Below, one piece after another: positions 1-12,545 of a stretch of 64,000 bases of DNA. The first letter of the stretch is position 1; every line of letters begins with the position of its first letter. The notes under the pieces were generated by a model, which saw nothing but the letters and a program-made list of their open reading frames with translations, was not told the DNA's origin and did not search any database. This stretch comes from Vicugna pacos (taxonomy: Eukaryota > Chordata > Mammalia > Artiodactyla > Camelidae): assembly GCF_048564905.1 (NCBI RefSeq), contig NC_132992.1, forward strand, positions 95,865,001 to 95,929,000, written 5' to 3'. A program made the position numbers and the translations under genes.

Positions 1-2154
1 AGCACAATTTCTCTCTCGATTCTGGGTTTAGCCACAGTGTGATCTCTGCTGCATCTCCAGGCTTAAATACAAAACCTGCATAATCCAGATCTGGTGTGGA
101 GTTTCCTACCAATGAGTGTCTCTAATAAGTGAAGTCATTTTTTGTCATCCACATGATTCACTTTTATTTCACCATGAAGTTGAAATCATAAACCCAGCAT
201 TGCCTGACTAGGGTATCCTGGCTTCTGAAACAAAAATGATCCAATCTCACAAAGCAGGAAAATAACAGTAATTCTGAATACACAGAAACCTCAGTTAAAT
301 AGCGTTTGGTGACAGCACTCTGGGCTCTCATGTCCTACCAGGAGAGCAGAGTCCAGCTTTTAGAAGCAGAAAGATGCCCTGTTCCCTCCTGGCAAGGACT
401 CAGGCAGTGAGGGGTGGTCACAGCTCAGCCAGGGAGAAGCCCTGGGTGCCTTGTTCACTACAGCCCCTCCTCCAACATCCATTCCCATCTGCAAAATAGT
501 TCTTATCCCTGTGGATGCTAGGAGCTGCAGGTGGCTCACTATGATTCCAGACACTGAACGCAAATCTTTGTTGATTCCAGATGAAAACACTTCTTTTTTC
601 TGGAGAAATAACTGGCCATCTCTTTGCTTCAGGTCAACATTTTTATGGCCCAGATGGACTCAGACAAGTCCCCGTATGACTGTGAGGCTGCTGAGCAAAC
701 AGGTGTGGGACCCACACTGGGCCCATGGCTGCGCCCTGTGTTTCTCCCAAACCCTGGATTTCGAGTCTAAATCATTCTCCTGGAGCCCAGCTTCCACATC
801 TTTGCAGTAGGAAGCTCTGCAGGCTTTGTCTGAGAACTATTGTAAGGTGGGTCCTTCGTAGGTGAGACCGTGTACTGTATGCAAGTACTTGTTTAGCATT
901 CAGTCTGAGTTTGAAATCAGGATGTTTCAGCTGGAAGTGGCCGACCTTCCTCCCACTCCTTGGGAATAGGGGCTATTCTGCTGGACCTGTGCTGAGCAGC
1001 CTTCGGCCTGGCTCCTTCAGGGCCTTTCCATTCTATTCACAGAGGAACGGGGTGGAAACCGTGTCCTCTCCAGGTTTTCTTAAGCTGACAAACCATGTCT
1101 CTCACACTACAGGAGAGTCACCTGAAGGAAGAATCTTTAAATTCTTAAACTTGAATTCCAGCAAATAAAACCCCTGAATACAACCCAAACCCCCTTAGTT
1201 TCTGCTATTGTTTCCCAACAACCAGGACATCGGGACAGAGATTGTCACAAATGTGTGCACTTCGGGCTCCATCAGCCCTCAGACCAGCCTTCTCACATCC
1301 TCCTGATCCCAGTGACAGGCTCTGAGGGAACAGCTGGGCTCTCCCCTGTCCTTTCTCTCAATAGGCCTGGACAAGCATTTCTCCAGATTGGAAGTGTGTC
1401 TCCCCCAGTCATATTGGGCACTGGAGCCGGACTCTCCCAGCTCATCCGAGCTACTGAAGGCAGCCCAGGCTCAGGGAACTAAAGCACCTCACCCAGTGGG
1501 GACCTGTGACGAGCCTCCAGGGGTCTCTGCCTCTGTACCTGCCCCTTTTATTTAGGCCCTTTGAGAGATGCACACCTTTTACTCCTTAGTTATTGAACTC
1601 CTATCTGTTTACTGAATGAGACTTCACAGTGGAGCATCCTGACACAGCTTCTGTCTCCCCCAAAGGGGGAAATGATTCTGGCATGTTAGAGCAGCCATCA
1701 AAGTATGTATGAAATTAATTTAGTGGCCCTGAGACACTTTTACTTGTTTTGTCTCTGACAATACTACAGCTAATTCTAGAAGCAATGATCATTTATCTTA
1801 TTGAATTAGTTACTACCTCTTCTGGGGCAAAATCTCAAACTGATACTGGTGAAATTCACATTACAGCCTCCTTCAAGATTCAAACAGAATTTAACATCTT
1901 CCCAGGATTAATCAATGTCCTACAAGGAAAGAAGCCCTTCAGGCTATGAAGCCCAGAAGAGCAGATTCCAAGGCTGAAGCCTTCACTGGCTCTTGTAGGT
2001 GTTTCTGAGATACTCTTGTTTTCCTGGAAAGAAAACCAAAAGGCCAAGGGGGGAGTGGTGCCCAGGACCTCGGATCAGCAAACTGCATTGAAATATGGCT
2101 GAGCAATACTTCATCACATATGTGTTCCACGTGTACTTTAAATAGGGTAAAATA

Positions 2155-2575
2155 ATGCCACCGGCAGCAACACAGATGGATATAAACACAATCATATTGA
2201 GTGAATTAAGTCAGATAGCAAAACACTTATCCCATGATCTCACTGATATGTGGAATTAAGAAAATGCAAAGGACTCTTACTTACAAGACAAAACTAGACT
2301 CATGGACCCAGAAAATGAACTATGTTCACCAAAGTGCATAGGGCAGGGGAGGGATAAACTAAGAGTGTGGGATTCACAAATACACATGACCTTATGTAAC
2401 ACAGATATAAAACAAAGAGCTGCTGTATAGTGCAGGGAACTGTGTTCTACGTTTTGTAACAACACATACGGAAAGAAATCTGAGAAAATATACCTACATG
2501 TGTGCAGAACTGCATCTGTTTGCTATGCACCAAAAACTAACATTGTAAATCAAACACACTTCAATAAAAAGCAAA
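2155..2575 (+). mobile_element. LINE-1 3'-end fragment
   Basis: This stretch resembles the 3' end of artiodactyl LINE-1: a cDNA-like run of the type 'gatggatataaacacaatc', then the GGGAGGGATAAA block, then an AATAAAAA tail near 2570. No coding part remains. It was present before the unit duplicated, because the same fragment sits at 12125-12545. The identification is from memory of the repeat family. Confidence 0.65.
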
Positions 2576-5461
2576 ATAATTGCAAAGATAATAACAATAG
2601 TAAAGTGCACTTTAATCATTATCACCCTGTCGTCCCTAACCCTCCTGTGGTGCTAACATCCACTCCCACTGGAAGTGAGGCCTTTACTGTAACTGGTGTC
2701 CACTGTGTACTGGTTACTCTTCCAGCCGATGGAGGTAGCCGTTACCTTTTAACCTTCAGTGGGAAGAGTAAAGCTCACCAGGACATTGAGAGTCCTTCTC
2801 ATTTCTGGAGCCGCCTGAAGGCTGGTCTGGTTGATCCAAAGTTTTCTAGATTTTCTCTTCTGTTGCAATATGTAGACAATTTGCCTCTTTGCTCTTCTTC
2901 TCAAACGTTCTTGCAGGATGACAGCATCTACTCCTTACAAACTTTTAGCCTCTAAGGGACTAAACTTGGCTACAGAAATTGTGCAGTTTCCCAGCATCAT
3001 ATTGGATGTCTATGGCATCTGACATCAGAACAAGGCTCTACTTACATCCATGGTGTTTTTCCGCTTCCTAAATGCAACACTAATTGCCAAGTGTGAGGGA
3101 CTGTGGAAGGCTAGCTGATTACTGCTGAGACGGATTCCACACTTCTCTCTCAAGGAAAACCTAGATGAAGTTTTCTCAACACTGGCAATCCCAACTCCAT
3201 TTTAAGGGAGGAACGAGAAGACACAGATTCAAGTCCTTAAAGGAGCGTTTGAAGAGCCTGTCCTTCTGTGGGCAACCTGACTACCAGACCCCTTTCTCCT
3301 TTTTGTATAAAGGCAAGGGGCTGTCTTGGGGTGTTGACCAAATCCACAGGGGCCTCCGCAGACCTCTAGGGTTTTATAGCCATGAGCTGGATGCTGTGGC
3401 ACAGGGAGACTCCCACTGCCTCGGGGTCCTCACGGCCTCTGACCCTTTGTTCAGGTCCACGCATCACAGTCAACTTGTCTCAGTCAGCTGCCTCCCCTCC
3501 TAAGATGCCCTTTTGCTCCCTGGTCCTCACAGAGCTGTGCTATGTTGTCTCAACCTCAGCACATCTACACTTCTCCCCTCCGTCAGCAATGAAGTCCCTC
3601 ATGGCCGCGTCACACCGAGTGACCACCTCCTGACTCCTGATCACCTACGCGAAGCCCCTCTAAGCAGACTTTTCACAGTGGCTCTCAGGCAGGAGGACTG
3701 AGGCTTCCACCTTGTAAGCTGGGAACTTCACGTCTGAGCCCAACAGGAAGAACCAAGTTCTCCTCTTCTTTCCTGGTAAGGACTCAGCCAATGAAAATCC
3801 ATGAACTCCTGTTCACAGGAGCCCTCTCACCTCCCCTTTCATTCTGTAAAAGAGTCATGTCTCTGTTTTCACTGGGGACTTGCATGTGGCTCACCAGAAC
3901 AGCAGACCCCAAACCGTAATTCTTTTTTGGTCCCAAATAAACCCAATTTGGTATTGAGATAATGGGCAGTGTGTTTTACATGAAAAAACTTTACTTCCCA
4001 TAACACTTTTTATTTTACTTTATTTACTTTTATTTTCTGTTATTTTCTGAGCAGGTCACTAGGATGCACATGTTATCATAAATTCACAGACTTTCCTATC
4101 AGCAACCCTGTGTAGGGGACAGCAGGGGGCCACGTCTAGCCTGCAGGAGGTGAGTGGAGGTGCAGACTAGCTGTGAGCCCCTGGGGGAGGGGGTGTGGAT
4201 GCTGGTGAATGTCTACCTGTTTGTGTTACTATGTGTCTGTTATACAAGTGGCATGTTGGATATATTAACATGAATTGAAAAATACCATCAAAATTAATCT
4301 AGCTATAAGACAAATTTTTGTTATGTGTTTCATATGTTAAATGTCATTTCATATTCAGATTAAGTATTATTGCAAAGTGAAAATGTAAACTAGTTAATTA
4401 GGTAGGTTTTTTAAATATTAGGTTAACCAAGTCCAGCCTTGGCCCTGTCTTGTCTTCTGGGGACTCAGGTGAAGAAGAGACATGGGCTCTCCCCAGTGCT
4501 GGCTCTCTGTTCCTCTGTCCTCTTCCCTTGCAGGTCTGTGCTCAGGACCCTCTGGCCCACAACCAGCACACAGGGGTGATTAGGCTGTAAGGTGCCTGTG
4601 AGTGAACGGAAGACTTAGGGTTGGTGTTTGTTGATGTTTTCATTCATTGATGATGATTCACATAGAGAAATTTACCTTCTGCATGTCAACATTTTTATGA
4701 AGTTGACGAGATACAAAGCTTTCTCTCAGAGTTTTTCCACATTATTGACATCTGAGGCTAGTTTCCTGTTGTGGGAGCTGCCGTGTGCAGTGTGGGATGC
4801 ACGGCCACATTGAAGGACTCTGCCAACTAGGTAACTGGGTGCCTGCAGCCCACCCCACATGTGACAGCCCAGCCTGGCTCCAGACATTTCCAAATGTCCT
4901 CTGTGGAACAGAATGACTCCAGTGTCACACACACATCAATTTCCAAATATACAACTTTCCTCATGCTATTCTAGGGAAAGGCACTGCAGGAAACAGGACT
5001 GGGGACCCTTTTGAGGATGAAATGCCTGGAAATACATTGAGGGTGGAGGACAGACTCCTCGTTCCACAGAACTTTCATTTGTGTCATTAAGTATCTGTAA
5101 ACCTGACAACTAAAAGTGTGGGTAGTGACTAAATTTCAAATGAAAGTCCCATGAAGAAATGTTTCTTCTGTGTCTGGTCCTAAGATAAATGAGGAAAAAA
5201 AAGACAGACAATTCTGACTCCATGAAAAAGGCCCAAGTTCTGAAACAGGAATCATCTCTGGAACCATTATGGATGGGCTTCCAGGGAAGACGGTGAACCA
5301 GCGGAGAATCCTCCGTCTCTGGGAGGGAACCCATCCACGGCTCCTTCTGCACCTGCCCTGAAATGGGTCCTCTTGTTTCCTCGTGACCCTGGGTGCCCCC
5401 TGGTGGCCTGAGCCCTCCCTGCAGGGTTGGTTGTGTCTGGGTCACCTGACTTTCCCTCCCT
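2576..5461. other. Unit 1 flank without recognised gene
   Basis: I see no gene here. The sharp change from no visible difference to several percent difference against unit 2 falls at 3421/3422. About 3700-3930 is weakly similar to 300-560 of the same unit, which suggests an old internal repeat. The small open frames are short and unlike any family I know. Confidence 0.5.
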
Positions 5462-5772
5462 CACTCTGCCTCCTGGGACAATGGCACATGGCTGTGTCCT
5501 CAGAGACCCCAGAGCTGCGCTGCAGGGAGAACAATTCCCCAATGTGTCTCTGGAGATGGAGGGGCCTTTTTGGAGACATAGGGTTTACACTGTGCTACCC
5601 CCAAACCCAAAGCACCCGAGTCACACAGTCCTTTCACTGGGGTGTGACAGACCCAGAGCCACCAGTAACCACTGTGTTTGATGGAGGTGGCGGGGCCCTG
5701 AAACAGAGTAGGTGAGTTGGAGAATCTTCAATGTTCCTGCCCAGCTCCTTCTCCAGCACCCGTGACAGGACT
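5462..5772 (-). pseudogene. Old IGHV4-like pseudogene, copy in unit 1
   Basis: On the minus strand the segment follows an IGHV4 V exon. There are matches to the framework 1 end before a serine-rich CDR1, to the 'RDTS..QFSLQL' stretch of framework 3, and to the 'EDTA' motif before the final cysteine region. It is heavily decayed: several frame changes, no second-cysteine context of the YYC type, and a heptamer (5462-5468, read CAGAGTG) that has lost the third C of the essential CAC. No leader exon was found to the right. Copies at 15.4 and 41.0 kb share the broken heptamer, so it was dead before the duplications. Confidence 0.75.
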
Positions 5773-7335
5773 CCTGGGGACTAGAAACACAGAGACACAA
5801 TCACTTCACAGCACCATCCACAGAGGTCAGTGTTCGGCAGACCCAGGAGGTGCTCACAGCTGAGACGAGCCGTCAAGAGGAGGAATGACCAGAAGGAGTC
5901 CGTGTCCCTTTGGATTGAAACTTCGGCTCTCAGAGAATCATGTCAGTGAAGATAAGAACCCTGACTCTGGAGGCGACAACGACCGCCTGACCATTCATCA
6001 CTCAGGCACCTTGAGATGCTTTTCTCCACGAGGTCTGGGCCTGTGGGATTCTGTGTCCATCTCTGCATGTCCCAGTTTTATCAAGAAACCTGCTGAGTCA
6101 AGTTAGTGAGATTCCTTACGTTGGAAATCTGATCACACTCAATATTTGATCTAATTCACCAAATCCACCATCTCCCAGGGAACATCTGACCACCCTGGCC
6201 TCCTTCATCAAGAATCCTCTGGAGACAGTGTGCCCAGAATCCCCCTGACCTTGAAGTCTCCTCACAGTCATTTTCCACCGGGTCAGCATCACCATCTTCT
6301 TGGCCATAAATCTCCATTTTACCGTCTGTGTTTGGAATTGAGCCAAGTTTCCAAGGCTGACACAAATACCCAACGTGAGATTTGTATTACATTTAGAAAA
6401 ATAATGTTTATTTTTTAAACAGTATCATCAAGCTCACAGCCCCCATCAGTATAGTTCATGCCTGAATGGAGCTTGTGTGTTCGAAATACTTTCTCCTTAA
6501 GTCAGCTCACAGCACTTTGTGCTCAGGGACACTGGACTGCACTTCAAGACTACACATGGGCCATTTGAAACAGGAAAAATTCCTACATATTCCAGAAAGT
6601 GTCAAAAACATGGCACTAACTGGACCTCGAAGGAGACTCATTTATGTGATGGGACTTGAAACAAGAGGGCAGAGCATCACCCCGACCGACCTCAGGTGGG
6701 AATGTTAGTGGGCTGGGGATTCAAAGTGCTGCCCACATTGTAAATGTCCAGGAGTTCAGAAAATGCAACATTTTTCGTTTTGGGCTGGAAATAAATTTTG
6801 CCCAGATGTGATCTGTAGACCCCGGACTCCGTGAGCAATGAGGATCAATGCACACGCAGTCCTGGGCAGTCTGGAGCTGGCGTCTGTGACGTGCATCCTG
6901 CTCACTACAAACCCTGTGTGCCCTTTGACAGAAAGATGGAGGGTGTGCAGCCTCCTGACCCGGGAGCAGAGACAAGTTGAGTAACTCTTTACACGTGTTT
7001 TACCGGTGCCTGTGCCTTCTCAGGGTACTCGTCAGGTTTGAAAATTGCTGAGTCACCTTTAAAATTATACTAAAGTTTAACATTGTTTGGAGCTTTTTTT
7101 CAGTTGTAAAAATACATCCTGATTACAAATCTTATTGTCAGAAAGCAACACGTACGTCAACAATGAAAATTTAGAATCCAGCAGAGGGTCTGTAGTAGAG
7201 TTGATGGGCGGGAAAAGGAAACCAAGGATTCTAACTGCAAACACCTCCCACACATCTGCACCTGTTCCTGGGGCTCAGCCCTGCCCTTGGTGGGTCGTGA
7301 GCACCCCCTGGGGGCTGTGGGTGCCCCAGGAGCGA
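5773..7335. other. Flank between IGHV4-like pseudogene and VHH gene
   Basis: This spacer holds no gene I can support. It is closely matched by 41350-42904 in unit 3 and less closely by 15713-17272 in unit 2, so the pseudogene-to-gene spacing of the scaffold is preserved in all three units. The last 150 bases (about 7200-7335) are the typical 3' flank of an IGHV segment. Confidence 0.6.
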
Positions 7336-7374
7336 TGTTTTTGTCTGGGCTCACAATGACTTCCCCTCACTGTG
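7336..7374 (-). promoter_or_regulatory. V recombination signal (23-RSS) of the VHH gene
   Basis: Read on the minus strand, the heptamer CACAGTG (7368-7374) is perfect, the spacer is 23 bp (7345-7367), and the nonamer ACAAAAACA (7336-7344) differs from the consensus ACAAAAACC only at the last base. This is a strong signal for joining to a 12-spacer D segment. Confidence 0.93.
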
Positions 7375-7831
7375 TCTGTCGCACAGTAATAAACGGCCGT
7401 GTCCTCAGGTTTCAGGCTGTTCATTTGCAGATACACCGTGTTCTTGGCATTGTCTCTGGAGATGGTGAATCGGCCCTTCACGGAGTCTGCATAGTATGTG
7501 CTACCATCACTACTACTAATACATGAGACCCCCTCGCGCTCCTTCCCTGGGGCCTGGCGGAACCAGCCTATGGCATAATAATCCAAAGTGAATCCAGAGG
7601 CTGCACAGGAGAGTCTCAGAGACCCCCCAGGCTGCACCAAGCCTCCCCCAGACTCCACGAGCTGCACCTGAGCCAGGACACCTGCAAACACAAAGACATC
7701 CTGGTCAGGAGGCTGTCCCACGTCCTGTGATTCCCTCACTCACGACCACCCACATCCTCAGAAGCTCTTGTTCTCCATGAATTACCTTGTAAAAGAGCAG
7801 CCAGGACCACCAAGCTCAGCCCCAGCTCCAT
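7375..7831 (-). CDS. IGHV3: Germline VHH variable segment (heavy-chain-only antibody), IGHV3 subgroup
   Basis: This segment encodes the variable domain of camelid single-domain antibodies once joined to D and J. The leader exon is 7786-7831 (ATG at 7831, signal [15 protein letters not shown]), with a GT donor at 7785 and AG acceptor at 7682. The V exon is 7375-7681 and starts [10 protein letters not shown]. Framework 2 reads [13 protein letters not shown], giving the VHH hallmarks F37, E44, R45 and G47. Both disulfide cysteines are present (SCAAS and YYCA). An extra cysteine stands at Kabat 50 ([10 protein letters not shown]), a known VHH feature thought to pair with a CDR3 cysteine. No stop or frameshift was seen, and both the RSS and octamer are intact, so it should be functional. 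From memory it resembles the alpaca IGHV3-3 type; I could not check the allele. Confidence 0.95.
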
Positions 7832-7953
7832 GGTGAGTCGTCTGTGCTCAGTCCTGATCAGAGAACGGGAGCAGCTGGGAATCCCGGGCTGGGGCTCCTC
7901 TCCCAGAGCTGCAGGTCCAGGGCTGGGTGGCTTTATCCTCAGAGGGAGGCCCT

Positions 7954-7961
7954 ATTTGCAT
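7954..7961 (-). promoter_or_regulatory. Ig octamer of the VHH promoter
   Basis: This is a perfect ATGCAAAT on the minus strand, 123 bp upstream of the VHH ATG. It is the expected binding site for OCT1/OCT2 with OCA-B that drives B-cell V transcription. A GATAAAG box near 7931-7938 may act as a weak TATA element. Confidence 0.9.
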
Positions 7962-9970
7962 GTCATCTCACTACATAGCAAGTCAGAGCCTTGCTGGCCT
8001 CAGAGAGGGCCAGGCCCCTGAGCAGCTGTGAGTGTCTGTGCTTTGCCGGTGTTGGTAGCATTTGGAAATATCATGTTTATTGTGTGAGTTTTCAGGGTAA
8101 ACACTTAGAACCTGAATTTTTTTTTGCGTGTGCACATGGATTCTGTGATGTCGGTGCCAGAGTTCCTCCCACATTAGTGATGTTCACAGCCCCCAGACGG
8201 GTAGCCCATTGTTGTCTGTGCAGGGACACATGTTAAGTGAGAGTTTGTCCAGCAGTTTCAACTGTGCTCCTCCTCTTGGGCATAAGTGATGCAGAGTCAG
8301 CATCAAGGAAGTTTTGGACAAGAGTGGTCAGGTTTCCCAGACCCCCTTTGGTGATGAGTTTATGATGATTTTGACAGTTACTGTGTTGCCCAGTAATCTG
8401 TAAGCAGAGTTCATGAGGAGTGTTTTCAACAGTCTCTGCATTTCAATGCATTTCCATCACTAATAACATTCAAGAAAATGTCTTTACTTGTGATTGGGCT
8501 GTAATGAATACTTATTATATACTTTGTCATTTTGTTTTTATACATGTTACAATCTATGTAATGTGCTATAAATCTCACCTCAGTGTTGCACGTTGAAATC
8601 TACACATAGTGGGATGGAAAGTTTATGTGATGTGAGAAATGTGACCAATCCTCAACGTACCTGAGATTGACGTCTCCAGCTGGCATGAGAGCTGGGAGAA
8701 GGTCCAACTGGAACTCTTGGAATGAACTGCAATATCCCAGGTGTTAAACTTCAGAGTGTGAACTGCCCAGTGTGAAGACTGAGAGTCATTCCCACCCCTT
8801 TCAGGCTCATCATTTCAAACTGCTTCTTGCACCACAACCACTCCCCACCCAGCTGTGCTGTCCTCTGACCACAGACCAGCAGCACCTGAAGGATTCTGAT
8901 CTAGACTCATCCATACAGGCGAAGGTCTTAGCTGTCAGAAGTAGGAAAGCACGACCAGGGGGGCGGTGGGTGATGAAACTGGCACTGAGCCCTCAGCCAT
9001 AGGGAAGTTCCAACAGGAGCCCAGGAACACTTGGGATGTGGGTTCAGAATCCAAGGCTTCATCCTGACTTTGTAGCACTGTCCTCAGAAGGGCTGCGCTG
9101 CACCGAGGTTCACACGCTTCTGAGAATATTAATGTCAGAATCCTGGGTACAGATTCCACTGATGATGGGGAAGACATTGATTTTAATAAATAATCCTATT
9201 AGTATTTCTTTATAGAATTGGGTGATTTTGATAAATAAAATTAGCTGATATTTTCCAAATTCAGAAGGATGATGGAAGTCCAGGAAGCCATCATCACACA
9301 CATAACCAGCGCTCCCGTCTGTGTACAGGAACACACACACACACATGCACACACAGGTGCACATGCACATATATTCAGGGACCCACAATCTTGTGTAATA
9401 TCTGCATCCAAGTCCTCCTCTGTCCAAGGTACTGTCTCTGACACACACAAGACATAATCCTGGGACAGGAAACTGCTGGAATCTGAGGAATCATGGAGGA
9501 CCCTTATTTTCCAGTAATGACCAAGTGACTGTAGTTTTCTTCGATCCCATGACAAGGGCTTCAATGCTGGACTTAGTACCTCAGACGCCATCATACATGG
9601 CCCTGCACTGAGCTCTGGGTTTAGCCCTTGTTTCCACTTTACAGCATGTGTGACGGCCCCATGAGCACCTGCTCACTGTGCTTTCAGTGAATGTGAGCTT
9701 TAATTTCACCTAGAGATACACCTACTATTGAACTGGCTGGTTTACTGGTGAGTTGTTCCTAAACCTTGTAGGAAAGTAGCAGTTTCCCATGGTGGGTGAT
9801 CCAATATTATTGTTCCATCAGCAGAATTTTGGTTTGTGACTATATTCTCTTCATATTAGAAAATTATCACATTCTTTATCCCTTATTCTTCAGTCAAGTA
9901 GAGGGGTCTTGATAACACAGTCTCACCTGCATGTAGCTCTTTGTTCAGAACATCTGAATATGCTGGGAAC
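7962..9970. other. VHH upstream flank, shared with 34.8-36.8 kb
   Basis: No gene was recognised. This 2 kb closely matches 34789-36775, which is the upstream flank of a VH pseudogene, so the two V genes belong to one duplicated cassette. It includes an impure CA repeat at about 9330-9376, also present at about 36138-36180. Short open frames over the repeat are low-complexity and not credible genes. Confidence 0.7.
9330..9376. repeat. CA-rich microsatellite
   Basis: An interrupted ACACAC run with ATGCAC variants. The matching place in the third duplicated flank (about 36138-36180) has a similar impure run. Confidence 0.8.
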
Positions 9971-12124
9971 AGCACAATTTCTCTCTCGATTCTGGGTTTA
10001 GCCACAGTGTGATCTCTGCTGCATCTCCAGGCTTAAATACAAAACCTGCATAATCCAGATCTGGTGTGGAGTTTCCTACCAATGAGTGTCTCTAATAAGT
10101 GAAGTCATTTTTTGTCATCCACATGATTCACTTTTATTTCACCATGAAGTTGAAATCATAAACCCAGCATTGCCTGACTAGGGTATCCTGGCTTCTGAAA
10201 CAAAAATGATCCAATCTCACAAAGCAGGAAAATAACAGTAATTCTGAATACACAGAAACCTCAGTTAAATAGCGTTTGGTGACAGCACTCTGGGCTCTCA
10301 TGTCCTACCAGGAGAGCAGAGTCCAGCTTTTAGAAGCAGAAAGATGCCCTGTTCCCTCCTGGCAAGGACTCAGGCAGTGAGGGGTGGTCACAGCTCAGCC
10401 AGGGAGAAGCCCTGGGTGCCTTGTTCACTACAGCCCCTCCTCCAACATCCATTCCCATCTGCAAAATAGTTCTTATCCCTGTGGATGCTAGGAGCTGCAG
10501 GTGGCTCACTATGATTCCAGACACTGAACGCAAATCTTTGTTGATTCCAGATGAAAACACTTCTTTTTTCTGGAGAAATAACTGGCCATCTCTTTGCTTC
10601 AGGTCAACATTTTTATGGCCCAGATGGACTCAGACAAGTCCCCGTATGACTGTGAGGCTGCTGAGCAAACAGGTGTGGGACCCACACTGGGCCCATGGCT
10701 GCGCCCTGTGTTTCTCCCAAACCCTGGATTTCGAGTCTAAATCATTCTCCTGGAGCCCAGCTTCCACATCTTTGCAGTAGGAAGCTCTGCAGGCTTTGTC
10801 TGAGAACTATTGTAAGGTGGGTCCTTCGTAGGTGAGACCGTGTACTGTATGCAAGTACTTGTTTAGCATTCAGTCTGAGTTTGAAATCAGGATGTTTCAG
10901 CTGGAAGTGGCCGACCTTCCTCCCACTCCTTGGGAATAGGGGCTATTCTGCTGGACCTGTGCTGAGCAGCCTTCGGCCTGGCTCCTTCAGGGCCTTTCCA
11001 TTCTATTCACAGAGGAACGGGGTGGAAACCGTGTCCTCTCCAGGTTTTCTTAAGCTGACAAACCATGTCTCTCACACTACAGGAGAGTCACCTGAAGGAA
11101 GAATCTTTAAATTCTTAAACTTGAATTCCAGCAAATAAAACCCCTGAATACAACCCAAACCCCCTTAGTTTCTGCTATTGTTTCCCAACAACCAGGACAT
11201 CGGGACAGAGATTGTCACAAATGTGTGCACTTCGGGCTCCATCAGCCCTCAGACCAGCCTTCTCACATCCTCCTGATCCCAGTGACAGGCTCTGAGGGAA
11301 CAGCTGGGCTCTCCCCTGTCCTTTCTCTCAATAGGCCTGGACAAGCATTTCTCCAGATTGGAAGTGTGTCTCCCCCAGTCATATTGGGCACTGGAGCCGG
11401 ACTCTCCCAGCTCATCCGAGCTACTGAAGGCAGCCCAGGCTCAGGGAACTAAAGCACCTCACCCAGTGGGGACCTGTGACGAGCCTCCAGGGGTCTCTGC
11501 CTCTGTACCTGCCCCTTTTATTTAGGCCCTTTGAGAGATGCACACCTTTTACTCCTTAGTTATTGAACTCCTATCTGTTTACTGAATGAGACTTCACAGT
11601 GGAGCATCCTGACACAGCTTCTGTCTCCCCCAAAGGGGGAAATGATTCTGGCATGTTAGAGCAGCCATCAAAGTATGTATGAAATTAATTTAGTGGCCCT
11701 GAGACACTTTTACTTGTTTTGTCTCTGACAATACTACAGCTAATTCTAGAAGCAATGATCATTTATCTTATTGAATTAGTTACTACCTCTTCTGGGGCAA
11801 AATCTCAAACTGATACTGGTGAAATTCACATTACAGCCTCCTTCAAGATTCAAACAGAATTTAACATCTTCCCAGGATTAATCAATGTCCTACAAGGAAA
11901 GAAGCCCTTCAGGCTATGAAGCCCAGAAGAGCAGATTCCAAGGCTGAAGCCTTCACTGGCTCTTGTAGGTGTTTCTGAGATACTCTTGTTTTCCTGGAAA
12001 GAAAACCAAAAGGCCAAGGGGGGAGTGGTGCCCAGGACCTCGGATCAGCAAACTGCATTGAAATATGGCTGAGCAATACTTCATCACATATGTGTTCCAC
12101 GTGTACTTTAAATAGGGTAAAATA

Positions 12125-12545
12125 ATGCCACCGGCAGCAACACAGATGGATATAAACACAATCATATTGAGTGAATTAAGTCAGATAGCAAAACACTTAT
12201 CCCATGATCTCACTGATATGTGGAATTAAGAAAATGCAAAGGACTCTTACTTACAAGACAAAACTAGACTCATGGACCCAGAAAATGAACTATGTTCACC
12301 AAAGTGCATAGGGCAGGGGAGGGATAAACTAAGAGTGTGGGATTCACAAATACACATGACCTTATGTAACACAGATATAAAACAAAGAGCTGCTGTATAG
12401 TGCAGGGAACTGTGTTCTACGTTTTGTAACAACACATACGGAAAGAAATCTGAGAAAATATACCTACATGTGTGCAGAACTGCATCTGTTTGCTATGCAC
12501 CAAAAACTAACATTGTAAATCAAACACACTTCAATAAAAAGCAAA
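12125..12545 (+). mobile_element. LINE-1 3'-end fragment (unit 2 copy)
   Basis: This is the duplicate of the fragment at 2155-2575, at the constant 9970 offset, with no visible difference and the same AATAAAAA tail. It did not insert separately. Confidence 0.65.

Larger units (their letters stand above)
1..9970. repeat. Segmental duplication unit 1 (IGHV4-like pseudogene plus VHH)
   Basis: This block is repeated from 9971 onward at a constant offset of 9970. Positions 1-3421 match 9971-13391 with no difference that I saw. From 3422 the two copies differ by several percent but stay alignable to about 7370 (17310 in unit 2). A third, more diverged copy starts at 36776. Unit 1 holds an old IGHV4-like pseudogene, a VHH gene and the VHH upstream flank. 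The order flank-then-start found across 9970/9971 is also found across 36775/36776, so the junction looks natural. The tract may continue left of the window. Confidence 0.9.

Noticed and set aside
9330-9376. Short regularly spaced repeats that could suggest a CRISPR-like array
   Set aside because: Simple CA microsatellite in a mammalian genome; no repeat-spacer structure.
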